A stretch of DNA of 64,000 nucleotides from Nitratidesulfovibrio sp. SRB-5 (lineage in GTDB: Bacteria > Desulfobacterota > Desulfovibrionia > Desulfovibrionales > Desulfovibrionaceae): assembly GCF_019931275.1 (NCBI RefSeq), contig NZ_JAIOTY010000002.1, positions 496,001 to 560,000 on the forward strand, read 5' to 3'. How positions within the stretch are numbered: position 1 is the stretch's first letter; each line of letters starts with the position of its first letter. The notes under the pieces are model-generated. The model saw only the letters and a program-made list of their open reading frames with translations, had not been told where the DNA came from and searched no databases. The translations under genes were made by a program, and so were the position numbers. This document shows, one piece after another, positions 29,031 through 36,830 of this stretch.

Positions 29031-30092
29031 ATGAATACGTCTCTCCTGCGCCCGGTCCGATGCGGTATGCCGCGCGGCCTGGGTGCATCCGATACCGGTT
29101 TTGCCCCCTGCTGCTCCGCCCCCTCGTGTTCCGCCTTGGTCACGCAGGGCGTTTTCCGCGTCGGCGCGCAGCGCGCGCGTGGCACGGGCACCACGCCCCG
29201 TTCCGTGCTGGCGCTGCTCTGCTGCGCCCTGCTGGCCGTGCTGGGGGTGGTGCTGCTGCCCGACGCGGCCTTTGCCTGGGGACCGGGCGTGCACATGGTG
29301 GCCGCCCACTGGCTGCTGCAAAACGCCTCGCTTTTGCCCGCCGCCGTGGGCTCGGCCCTGCTGACCCATCCGGATGCCTTTCTGTACGGCAGCCTTTCCG
29401 CCGACATCTTCATCGGCAAGGGCTGCACCGTCACCCCCGGCCACAGCCACAACTGGAGCACCGGGCACACCCTGTACGAGGCGGCGGACACCCCGCGCCT
29501 GCATGCCTACGCCTGCGGCTACCTTTCGCACCTTGCCGCCGACACCGTGGCCCACAACCATTACGTGCCCACGCTGCTGGGGGGCACCCCCGGCACCGGC
29601 AAGCTGAGCCATGTGTACGTCGAGATGCAGGCCGACCGCATGGTGGAATGGGACGCGGCAGAGGCCGTCAGCCTGTTCCGCCTGCCCAACGGCGCGGCGG
29701 ACCGTACCCTGTTGCAGGCCACCCATGGCGGGCACTGGCCCTTTGCCTTCAAGAAGCGGTTGTTCCAGGGCAGCCTGGCCGTCAGCGGCAAACAGTCGTG
29801 GCGGCGCTCGCTGCGTCTGGTGCACCGGGTCATGCCCCACGCGGCGGACCGCGCCTACCTGCGCGAGATGATCGACGTCAGCGTGCGCGCCGTGGTGGAC
29901 GTGCTGCGCGACCCGTACGGATCGACGGTGACGGGCATCGACCCCATCGGCAGCGACCACCTGGCCGAGGCGCGCGACGTGTGCCGGGGCGTGCAGCCCA
30001 TGGTGGCGCGCAGGCCGGGCGGGGTGCGCTTTCCGCTGGACGAGCGGCTGGTGGACCTGCCCTACCTGCCGGTGCCCTGCCGGGCGGCCTGA
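29031..30092 (+). CDS. Zinc-dependent phospholipase C family protein, secreted
   Basis: Encodes 353 residues from ATG 29031 (GGAAGG upstream); a later start nearer the signal peptide is possible, since the strongly hydrophobic segment (LALLCCALLAVLGVVLLPDAAFA) begins only at about residue 60. The mature part starts WGPGVHMVAAHWLL and has the His/Asp pattern of the zinc-dependent phospholipase C/S1-P1-like family: FLYGSLSADIFIGKG, HSHNWSTGH, GYLSHLAADTVAHNHYVP. It is probably an exported metallohydrolase; the substrate is unknown. It is convergent with chrA, with a perfect terminator between them. Confidence 0.8.
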   Translation: MNTSLLRPVRCGMPRGLGASDTGFAPCCSAPSCSALVTQGVFRVGAQRARGTGTTPRSVLALLCCALLAVLGVVLLPDAAFAWGPGVHMVAAHWLLQNASLLPAAVGSALLTHPDAFLYGSLSADIFIGKGCTVTPGHSHNWSTGHTLYEAADTPRLHAYACGYLSHLAADTVAHNHYVPTLLGGTPGTGKLSHVYVEMQADRMVEWDAAEAVSLFRLPNGAADRTLLQATHGGHWPFAFKKRLFQGSLAVSGKQSWRRSLRLVHRVMPHAADRAYLREMIDVSVRAVVDVLRDPYGSTVTGIDPIGSDHLAEARDVCRGVQPMVARRPGGVRFPLDERLVDLPYLPVPCRAA

Positions 30093-30105
30093 TAGGCCCA
30101 TCTTT

Positions 30106-30157
30106 CATGCACGCAAAAAGGCGGCGGGAGTGATCCCGCCGCCTTTTTGCGTGCATG
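30106..30157. terminator. Perfect 24-bp bidirectional terminator
   Basis: Arms 30106-30129 and 30134-30157 are perfectly complementary around a GTGA loop. A-run and T-run are built into the stem (CGCAAAAAGGCGGCGGGA), so it can end transcripts from both convergent genes. Confidence 0.9.
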
Positions 30158-30340
30158 GCCGAGAGGAGCAAGGAAAGGCATGGCAAGGCGTGAGCCCCCC
30201 GAGGTGTCGCGTGGTTGCGCGGTCGCGCAGGCGTGCGGTCACCCTGTCGCGCAGTCGCGCAGTCGCCCTGCCGCCCTGTCGCACGGCCGCGCAGTCACCC
30301 GGTCGCGTCGCGTGGGTGGCGAAATGGCGTGCGTGCGGCG

Positions 30341-31588
30341 TCAGCCCAGCAGCCACGAGACCAGCGCGCCTACGCCCACCACGTACAGCACGTCCACCCC
30401 GGCGCGCAGCGCGGCAAAGGCCGCCACGCCGATGATGGCGGGCAGCGGCGTGGCGGGCAGGGCCTGGGCCACGCTGATGGCCAGATATCCCAGCAGCCCG
30501 GTGAACCCCGCCAGCGTGGCGCGCACCGCCCGGCGATAGATGCGCGAATGCTCGATGCGCGACACCAGCCGCTCCGCCCCCAGCATGAAGAACAGCGACG
30601 GCGTGAAGATGGCAAGCCCCGCCACCACCGAACCCAGCGGGCCGTCCACCCGCCAGCCGATGAAGGCGGCGGTGAGGATGATGGGGCCGGGCGTCACCTG
30701 GCCGATGGCCACGCCGTCCAGAAAGGCGGCGTCGCTCATCCAGCCGCGCAGGTGGACCACCTCGTGGCGCATCACCGGCAGGGCGGCCAGCGCCCCGCCG
30801 AAGGCCACAAGGTCGGTGCGCAGCATGGACACGGCCAGGGCGAACAGGTCGGGCCGCAGGGCCGCCAGCACGGCCAGGGCCACGGCCACCCCGGCCAGGG
30901 CCGCCAGCACGCCGCGCAACGCGCCAAGAACTCCGGGCCGGGGTGTTGCGCCGGGGCCGCCGTCCGCCTGCGCAGGGGGCGCGGCATCGCCGTCGCGGTA
31001 TACCACCACTCCGGCTGCGGCAGCCGCCAGCACGGGAACGATGGGGTGGACCCCCAAAAGGGTCAGCCCGCACACCCCGGCCCCGATCACCCAATCCATG
31101 CCCATGCGCAGGTAGCGTTTGCCGAAATCGAGCAGCCCCGACACCATCAGGGCCACGGTGACGGCCTTCAGGCCGATGAACGCGGCCATGACGGCGGGCA
31201 GTTCGTGATTCTTCCAGTACATGGCCGAAAGCACGGTGATCATCAGGAACGCGGGCAGGGTGAACCCGAAGAACCCGGCCAGCATGCCCGGCGTGCCGCG
31301 CAGCCGCAGCCCCACGTACGAGGCCACCTGCATCACCGTGGCCCCCGGCACCGCCTGGCACAGGGCCACGCCAGAGCGGAACGTGGCCTCGTCCATCCAT
31401 CCCTTGCGCTCCACCACCTGGGCACGCACCACGGGCAGCATGGCGGGGCCGCCGAAGGCCGTGGCCCCCAGACGCATGAAGGTCAGGAACAGGTCACGCA
31501 GGGTGGGCGGGGTGCCCGCATGCGAGGAAGGGGGGGAGTCCTGTGGTGCTTCGGACACGGTGACCTCGTTGTCTGGGCTGGGTGTCAT
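30341..31588 (-). CDS. chrA: Chromate transporter ChrA (two-domain)
   Basis: Encodes 415 residues from ATG 31588. The membrane protein has about ten helices in two homologous halves: the first with FMRLGATAFGGPAMLPVVRA and CQAVPGATVMQVASYVG, the second with LRTDLVAFGGALAALPVM and IGQVTPGPIILTAAFIGW. Long-chain ChrA proteins expel chromate, and some homologues take part in general anion export. The linker (about 220-240) is Pro/Gly/Ala-rich. No chrB or chrF regulator is adjacent. Confidence 0.9.
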   Translation of the reverse strand: MTPSPDNEVTVSEAPQDSPPSSHAGTPPTLRDLFLTFMRLGATAFGGPAMLPVVRAQVVERKGWMDEATFRSGVALCQAVPGATVMQVASYVGLRLRGTPGMLAGFFGFTLPAFLMITVLSAMYWKNHELPAVMAAFIGLKAVTVALMVSGLLDFGKRYLRMGMDWVIGAGVCGLTLLGVHPIVPVLAAAAAGVVVYRDGDAAPPAQADGGPGATPRPGVLGALRGVLAALAGVAVALAVLAALRPDLFALAVSMLRTDLVAFGGALAALPVMRHEVVHLRGWMSDAAFLDGVAIGQVTPGPIILTAAFIGWRVDGPLGSVVAGLAIFTPSLFFMLGAERLVSRIEHSRIYRRAVRATLAGFTGLLGYLAISVAQALPATPLPAIIGVAAFAALRAGVDVLYVVGVGALVSWLLG

Positions 31589-31894
31589 GCGGTACGCCGG
31601 AGTTGGGCGCGGGTACGCCGGCCACGCCTGAAGGGAGTCCGGTTCTGGTGATTTTCTACCACGATACGGGCAGAAGATGCATGCTTCCGTAGGCACTCTA
31701 GCCATGTGAACGGTTGCTTACAAGGGCGCGCCACCCGTGCTGGAAATTTTGTGGCGGGTTCCGTGGTGTGCCTCGGTATCTTTTTTGTGCGTACTTGCCG
31801 AAAGCGTTTCATTGGGTGAAGCTGCACACCATGTCCACGCGGTGCGGCCGCATCGGCGGGGAACCCACCCAACGCAGTGCAAGGAGCACGGATC

Positions 31895-32200
31895 ATGTCG
31901 CAACCCGATTTTCCCGTGGCGGTAACCGCCATGCTCACCGCCCGCCCCGGCAGCGAAGCCCGCGCGGCGGAACTCATTGCCGGTATAGTTGCCGCCACGC
32001 AACGGCACGAGGGCATGCTGCGCTACGAGGCGCAGCAGCAACTGGACGCGCCGCGCAATTTCACCTTCATCGAGCAGTGGACTTCCCGGGCAAGCCTGGA
32101 CGCGCATCTGGCCACGCCCGAGTTGCTGGCCTTTCGCGCGGCGGCGGCAGAGGTCTTCGAAGGCCCCGCCGACGTGCGGCTGTGGCGGCTTGTGAAGTAG
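31895..32200 (+). CDS. Antibiotic biosynthesis monooxygenase (ABM) domain protein
   Basis: Encodes 101 residues from ATG 31895, with AAGGAG eight bases upstream. It is a single ferredoxin-like ABM domain: VTAMLTARPGSEARAAELIA, then RHEGMLRYEAQQQLDAPRNF and FIEQWTSRASLDAHLATPE. These small cofactor-free or quinol-acting enzymes form dimers; the substrate is not predictable. A flavin reductase-like gene follows 135 bases later on the same strand, which may reflect a linked redox function. Confidence 0.88.
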   Translation: MSQPDFPVAVTAMLTARPGSEARAAELIAGIVAATQRHEGMLRYEAQQQLDAPRNFTFIEQWTSRASLDAHLATPELLAFRAAAAEVFEGPADVRLWRLVK

Positions 32201-32335
32201 CGTGAGCACGTTTGGGCGGGCCGTGGTGTCACGGTCCACCTGCATCACCGCATCGCCGACTTCCGCATTGCCCACATTCGCATCTCCACATTCCATCCCT
32301 ACATTTGCATCCCCTGACGGGGAGGAGGCCCCTCC

Positions 32336-32983
32336 ATGGCAAGCGACGTGACGACCAGCCCGGCGCACGGTCCCGCACCCAGCCCCAGGGCCATCGCGGG
32401 CCGGGTGGACATCGCCCCCCAGGCCTTCGTGGTGCCCATGGCCCAGACCATCGTGGGCTGCATGGCCGACGGCAGGCCCAACTTCATGGCCGTGGCCTGG
32501 CTGACCCGGGTCAACTACCAGCCGCCCATGCTGGGCGTGGCCATCAACCGGCGCAACTTCAGCCACGGGGCCATTGCCGCCAGCGGGCAGTTCAGCGTGA
32601 ACTTTCCCACCGTGGACATGACGGTGGTGACCGACTACACGGGGCTGGCCTCCGGCGCCCGTGTGGACAAGTCCGGCCTGTTCGAGGTGTTCCACGGCCA
32701 TCTGGACGCCGCACCGCTGATACGGGAATGCCCGCTGGGCATCGAGTGCCGGGTGCACACCGCCGTGGAACTGCCCAGCAATACCTTTTTCATCGGCGAA
32801 ATAGTCGGGGCCTGGTGCGCCGAGGACTGCGTGGATGGTGACGGCGCGCCCGACCCCAAGCGGTTGCGGCCCATGCTGCTGACCATGCCGGACAACCGCT
32901 ACTGGTCCATGGGCGACGTGGTGGGCAAGGCTTGGCACGACGGCAAGGCCCTGCGGCAAAAGGCGGGCGGCGAGGCCGGGTAG
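32336..32983 (+). CDS. Flavin reductase-like / flavoredoxin family protein
   Basis: Encodes 215 residues from ATG 32336 with GGAGGAGG upstream. The split beta-barrel FMN-binding fold of the flavin reductase family is seen in PMAQTIVGCMADGRPNFMAV, NYQPPMLGVAINRRNFSHG and GQFSVNFPTVDMTVVTDYTG, with a late LLTMPDNRYWSMGDVVGKAW. In Desulfovibrio such FMN proteins (flavoredoxin) carry electrons or reduce flavins. Its 3' end faces a tandem hairpin array and the convergent ech operon. Confidence 0.85.
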   Translation: MASDVTTSPAHGPAPSPRAIAGRVDIAPQAFVVPMAQTIVGCMADGRPNFMAVAWLTRVNYQPPMLGVAINRRNFSHGAIAASGQFSVNFPTVDMTVVTDYTGLASGARVDKSGLFEVFHGHLDAAPLIRECPLGIECRVHTAVELPSNTFFIGEIVGAWCAEDCVDGDGAPDPKRLRPMLLTMPDNRYWSMGDVVGKAWHDGKALRQKAGGEAG

Positions 32984-33026
32984 CCCGCGCCGCGAGGGCG
33001 GCTGGCCACGGGAAGAGACGAAACAA

Positions 33027-33390
33027 GGGGCGCGGTTTTCACCACGCCCCTTCTTGATTTTTCCGCATTTCGGAACAGCGCGGGGCGCGGTTTTCACCGC
33101 GTCCCTTCTTGATTCTTCCGCATTTCGGAACAGAGCGGGGCGCGGTTTTCATTGCGCCCCTTCTTGATTCTTCCGCGTTTCGGAACAGAGCGGGGCGCGG
33201 TTTTCACTGCGTCCCTTCTTGATTCTTTCGCATTTCGGAACAGGGTGGGGGCGCGGTTTTCACTGCGTCCCTTCTTGATTCTTTCGTATTTCGGAACAGA
33301 GCGGGGCGCGGTTTTCATTGCGCCCCTTCTGGATTCTTCCGCGTTTCGGAACAGAGCGGGGCGCGGCTTGCACCGCGCCCCTTCTGTTCC
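33027..33390. repeat. Tandem array of about 6.6 units of 55 bp, each a terminator-like hairpin
   Basis: Units start at 33027, 33082, 33137, 33192, 33248, 33303 and 33358 (period 55, once 56). Each begins GGGGCGCGGTTTTCA, closes with the complementary GCGCCCC or GCGTCCC, and runs into TTCTTGATTCTT, then CGCATTTCGGAACAGAGC. There are no spacers of unique sequence, so this is not CRISPR. It fills the gap between the flavin reductase gene and the end of the ech operon. Confidence 0.92.
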
Positions 33391-33474
33391 GGGTCGTTTC
33401 TCCCCGCTTCCCGGTCAGCTCTCAAGGCAGCCGCGCGACCGGCATTCGCCGTGCCGGACGCGCGGGGTATTCGG

Positions 33475-33870
33475 CTAGGCTTCGGGAGCGGCGGCCTCGG
33501 CGGGCTTTTCGGCGCTCTTGTCGGCCTTCTTGGACTTTCTGGGCGTGCCCTGCAAGCTCACCACGAACTTGCTGGGCGCGGGCTTGCGGTGCTGGTTTTC
33601 CATCGACAGGCAGTGCGTGGGGCACGCATCGACGCACACCGAGCAGTACACGCAGGCAAAGGGATCGCAGTCCCACTTGCCTTCCTTGGGGTCCACGGTG
33701 ATGCACTGCGAAGGGCACTTGATCTGGCAGCTCTTGCAGAAGATGCAGTCGTGGATGTTGTTTACGAGTTTGCCGCGGAAACCCTCGAACGCCGGCCGCG
33801 TCTCGAACGGATAGAGCCGGGTGGAGTATTTCCCCATGATGTTCCGCAGCACGTTGCTGAGCATGTACAT
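33475..33870 (-). CDS. echF: Ech hydrogenase subunit EchF, two [4Fe-4S] ferredoxin
   Basis: Encodes 131 residues from ATG 33870 with AAGGAG eight bases upstream. Two classic cluster motifs, CIFCKSCQIKCP and CVYCSVCVDACP, hold two [4Fe-4S] centres that pass electrons between soluble ferredoxin and the EchC cluster. The C-terminal 30 residues are a Lys/Ala/Glu-rich tail not needed for clusters. It is the last gene of the operon, 16 bases after echE. Confidence 0.95.
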   Translation of the reverse strand: MYMLSNVLRNIMGKYSTRLYPFETRPAFEGFRGKLVNNIHDCIFCKSCQIKCPSQCITVDPKEGKWDCDPFACVYCSVCVDACPTHCLSMENQHRKPAPSKFVVSLQGTPRKSKKADKSAEKPAEAAAPEA

Positions 33871-33886
33871 GGTCTGGTCTCCTTGC

Positions 33887-34963
33887 TTACCGCTCGGTGC
33901 AGCTGATGCACGGGTCGATGGTCAGGGCCGCGAGGGGCACGTCGGCAAGCTGCGCGCCGGGCAGCATGGCCAGAAGCGGCGGGATGTTGGCGAAGGTGGG
34001 GGTGCGGATGCGCACCCGCTCCATGTTCTTCGAGCCGTTGCCCTTCAGGTAGTACAGCAACTCGCCGCGCGGCTGTTCGACACGGCAGACCACCTCGCCG
34101 GTGGGCTTGCCGGGAACCTTTGCGGCCAGTTCGCTGTCGGGCAGGCGCGAAATGGCCTGACGCACGATATCCATGGATTGCAGCGCTTCCATGAACCGGA
34201 CCTTGGAACGGGCCCAGCAGTCGCCCTCGGGCGAGGTGACGGGCTCGAAGTCCAGTTCGTCAAAGGCCGCATAGCCAAGCTGGCGGGCGTCCTGGGCAAC
34301 GCCGCTGCCGCGCAGGGTGGGGCCGACCGCGCCGAGCTGAATGGCCTGCTCGGCCGTCAGCACGCCGATGCCCACGGTGCGCTTTTTCACGGTGTAGTCG
34401 TCGAGCATGGTCTTCATCAGCTGGCGCAGTTCCTTCTCCAGCTTGTCCAGCTCGTCGAGGATCCAGCGCTGCTGGGTCTTGTCCAGGTCGCGGCGCACGC
34501 CGCCAACCACGTTGACGGAGATGACCACGCGGTTGCCCGCCGTGGCTTCGTTGATGTCCATGACGCGTTCGCGGATCTTCCAGAACTGCATGAACAGGCT
34601 TTCGAAGCCGAAACCGTCGGCGAACAGGCCCAGCCACAGAAGGTGGCTGTGGATACGGTGCAGTTCCGACCAGATCACCCGCAGGTACTTGGCGCGGCTC
34701 GGCACTTCCACGTTCATCATGGTTTCAAGGCCCTGGCAGTAGCACATGGCGTGGATGCACGAACAGATGCCGCACACCCGCTCCACGATGTAGACCATCT
34801 GGTTGTAGTCGCGAATGCTGGCGAGGGTTTCGAGGCCGCGATGCACGTATCCCAGGGCGGGAATGGCTTCGACGACGGTTTCATCCTCGACGACCAGTTT
34901 CAGGTGCAGGGGTTCCGGCAGAACCGGATGCTGCGGACCGAAAGGAATGATGGTGCGGGACAT
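33887..34963 (-). CDS. echE: Ech hydrogenase catalytic large subunit EchE ([NiFe])
   Basis: Encodes 358 residues from ATG 34963 (AGGTAGG upstream). The group 4 [NiFe] active site is formed by two Cys pairs: RVCGICSCIH near residue 63 and DPCISCTER at the very C-terminus, with no extension left for protease cleavage after the second motif. The sequence is the NuoD-like hydrogenase form, with QHPVLPEPLHLKL at the start. It evolves or oxidises H2 while coupled to ion movement through EchA/EchB. Both nickel ligand pairs are Cys; there is no selenocysteine here. Confidence 0.96.
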   Translation of the reverse strand: MSRTIIPFGPQHPVLPEPLHLKLVVEDETVVEAIPALGYVHRGLETLASIRDYNQMVYIVERVCGICSCIHAMCYCQGLETMMNVEVPSRAKYLRVIWSELHRIHSHLLWLGLFADGFGFESLFMQFWKIRERVMDINEATAGNRVVISVNVVGGVRRDLDKTQQRWILDELDKLEKELRQLMKTMLDDYTVKKRTVGIGVLTAEQAIQLGAVGPTLRGSGVAQDARQLGYAAFDELDFEPVTSPEGDCWARSKVRFMEALQSMDIVRQAISRLPDSELAAKVPGKPTGEVVCRVEQPRGELLYYLKGNGSKNMERVRIRTPTFANIPPLLAMLPGAQLADVPLAALTIDPCISCTER

Positions 34964-34975
34964 GAGACCTACCTC

Positions 34976-35368
34976 TTAATCCTTCTTCTGGATGGTGGAG
35001 ATCTTGCAGAACGGCGCCGAGATGGTCGAGGTGATCTCGTCATCCAGGTACAGCGTACGGTTGAAGTCCAGCACCAGACCGTCGAACTGCAGGTTGAAGT
35101 GGTCGCGCGATTCGTTTTCCACGAGCAGCGCGGCAAAGTAGACTGGCGAGATGCTGGGTACCGGCTGGTCCTTGGGGTGGGTCAGCCGGAAGTGGGTCAT
35201 CTCGTTGTTCATGTCGTAATGGTAGAAGATATCCACGTTGCCGTCGCCCAGGTCCACCACGGACATGGTGACTAGGCGGTAGCCCCGGTCGAACATGCTC
35301 TTGGCCTGCGCGACCACGGCATCCGCGGCGATGGGTGTTGCGTTCAGTATTTCGCTGTGCGTGGGCAT
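34976..35368 (-). CDS. echD: Ech hydrogenase subunit EchD (NuoC-like)
   Basis: Encodes 130 residues, ATG 35368 with GAGGAC upstream. It has the NuoC/30-kDa fold: YRLVTMSVVDLGDGNVDIFYHYDMN followed by ISPVYFAALLVENESRDHFNL. It is a non-metal structural subunit joining large and small hydrogenase subunits. Spacing to echE is 12 bases. The 124-base gap to echC upstream contains a small CCCCGNNNCGGGG-type hairpin. Confidence 0.92.
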   Translation of the reverse strand: MPTHSEILNATPIAADAVVAQAKSMFDRGYRLVTMSVVDLGDGNVDIFYHYDMNNEMTHFRLTHPKDQPVPSISPVYFAALLVENESRDHFNLQFDGLVLDFNRTLYLDDEITSTISAPFCKISTIQKKD

Positions 35369-35492
35369 TGCTGTCCTCGTTGCCCCGTGCCGGGGCTCGC
35401 CGGTCGTTCCGGCGCTTGAGGGTTCGCGCCCGCTCCGCCCGCGAACATGCGGCGAAACGGCGCGGACATCGGCGGGGCACCCGCCGTGCGGC

Positions 35493-35966
35493 CTAGTCGA
35501 TGACGGTCACCTTGGGCATTTCGCCAAGGCCAAGCTTGGCCTTCACCACGTCAAGGGCGGTGACGACGCCGTCGATGATGGCGTCGGGCTTGGCCGGGCA
35601 GCCGGGTACGTACACGTCGACCGGGATGACCTGGTCGACGCCGCCCACCACGTTGTAGCACTCGCGGAACACCCCGCCCGAGGTGCCGCACGCGCCAATG
35701 GCGATGACGGCCTTGGGGTCGGGCATCTGGTCGTAGATGTTCTTCAGTACTTTCTTGTTGCGGTGGTTCACCGTGCCGGTAACCAGCAGCACGTCGGCAT
35801 GCTTGGGGTTGCCCACGTTGATGATGCCGAAACGCTCCACGTCGAAGACGGGGGTAAGGCAGGCCAGCACCTCGATATCGCAGCCGTTGCACGACCCGCA
35901 GTCGAAATGGACGACCCACGGGGACTTCAGACGGCCTTTATTGATCCAGTTTTCAAGCAGACCCAT
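35493..35966 (-). CDS. echC: Ech hydrogenase small subunit EchC (NuoB-like)
   Basis: Encodes 157 residues from ATG 35966, with a strong GGAGGAGG site. The proximal [4Fe-4S] ligands are visible: DCGSCNGCD, the GACGTSGG segment and VPGCPAKPDAI. It passes electrons from EchF to the nickel site. It starts 15 bases after echB ends. Confidence 0.95.
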   Translation of the reverse strand: MGLLENWINKGRLKSPWVVHFDCGSCNGCDIEVLACLTPVFDVERFGIINVGNPKHADVLLVTGTVNHRNKKVLKNIYDQMPDPKAVIAIGACGTSGGVFRECYNVVGGVDQVIPVDVYVPGCPAKPDAIIDGVVTALDVVKAKLGLGEMPKVTVID

Positions 35967-35981
35967 TATCGCCTCCTCCCC

Positions 35982-36830
35982 TTAGCTGACGTAGAGCCAG
36001 AGCAGGTTGAACACCGACAACACAAGACCCACGCCCAGCACGTTCTTGAGCATCCACGGCCAGGTCATGCGCGCGCAGATGTTGTCGATCAGGATTTCCG
36101 CCGCGTAGGTCACCACCAGCAGGGCGACCATGCCCACGATGCTGGTGTGCCAGAACAGCGAGCACAGGCCCAGGATGAGCACCACGTCGAACCAGTGGCC
36201 GATTTCCAGCAGCGCAAGGTGCGGGCCGGAGTATTCGGTCAGCACGCCGCGCACCAGTTCCTGGTGGGCGTGATGGCAGGCCGAGATGTCGAAGGGCGAC
36301 TTGCGCAGCTTGATGGTCAGCGCGTAGCCCAGCGCAATGAACAGGAAGGGCATGCTGAGCAGCAGCGGCTTTTCCATGGCGTACACGTCGGCGATCTTGA
36401 AGCTGCCGGTGGCCATGGAAATGCCCACGAACACCACGATGATCAGCGGCTCGTAGGCCAGCATCTGCAGCAGTTCGCGCTGGGCGCCCACCTGGGCGTA
36501 GGGGGAAGGCACGGACAGCGCGCCCACCACCTGGAACACGGCGCCGATGGTCATGACGAAGAAGAGCAGCAACAGGTCGCCCTGCATGAAGAACAGCAGC
36601 ACGGCCAGGGCGGATGACAGCACGTAGATGTATGCCGACATGACCTGCCACGAGTTGACCACCATGGGCGCTTTGCCCAGCAGCTTCAGCACGTCGTAGA
36701 ACGGCTGGAGGATGGGCGGCCCGAAGCGGGACTGGAGGCGGGCGGTGACGCGGCGGTCAACCCCGGCCAGAAGGCCCCCGACCACCGGGGTGAGGGCAAG
36801 CCCGATGAGAGCGGCGATGAACGTCAGCAT
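35982..36830 (-). CDS. echB: Ech hydrogenase membrane subunit EchB (NuoH-like)
   Basis: Encodes 282 residues with about eight membrane helices. The NuoH-like signature is RLQSRFGPPILQPFYDVLKLLGK near residue 33 and the acidic loop ISACHHAHQELVRGVLTEYSG. It links the hydrogenase arm to the ion-pumping membrane arm. Its ATG at 36830 overlaps the echA stop codon by one base (TAATG), so the two are translationally coupled. Confidence 0.95.
   Translation of the reverse strand: MLTFIAALIGLALTPVVGGLLAGVDRRVTARLQSRFGPPILQPFYDVLKLLGKAPMVVNSWQVMSAYIYVLSSALAVLLFFMQGDLLLLFFVMTIGAVFQVVGALSVPSPYAQVGAQRELLQMLAYEPLIIVVFVGISMATGSFKIADVYAMEKPLLLSMPFLFIALGYALTIKLRKSPFDISACHHAHQELVRGVLTEYSGPHLALLEIGHWFDVVLILGLCSLFWHTSIVGMVALLVVTYAAEILIDNICARMTWPWMLKNVLGVGLVLSVFNLLWLYVS

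Noticed and set aside
33027-33390. CRISPR array
   Set aside because: Units are contiguous with no unique spacers, have a 55-bp period, and no cas genes are in the window.
33887-34963. Possible selenocysteine in the hydrogenase large subunit
   Set aside because: Both nickel-binding motifs read Cys (RVCGIC and DPCISC) without any in-frame TGA.
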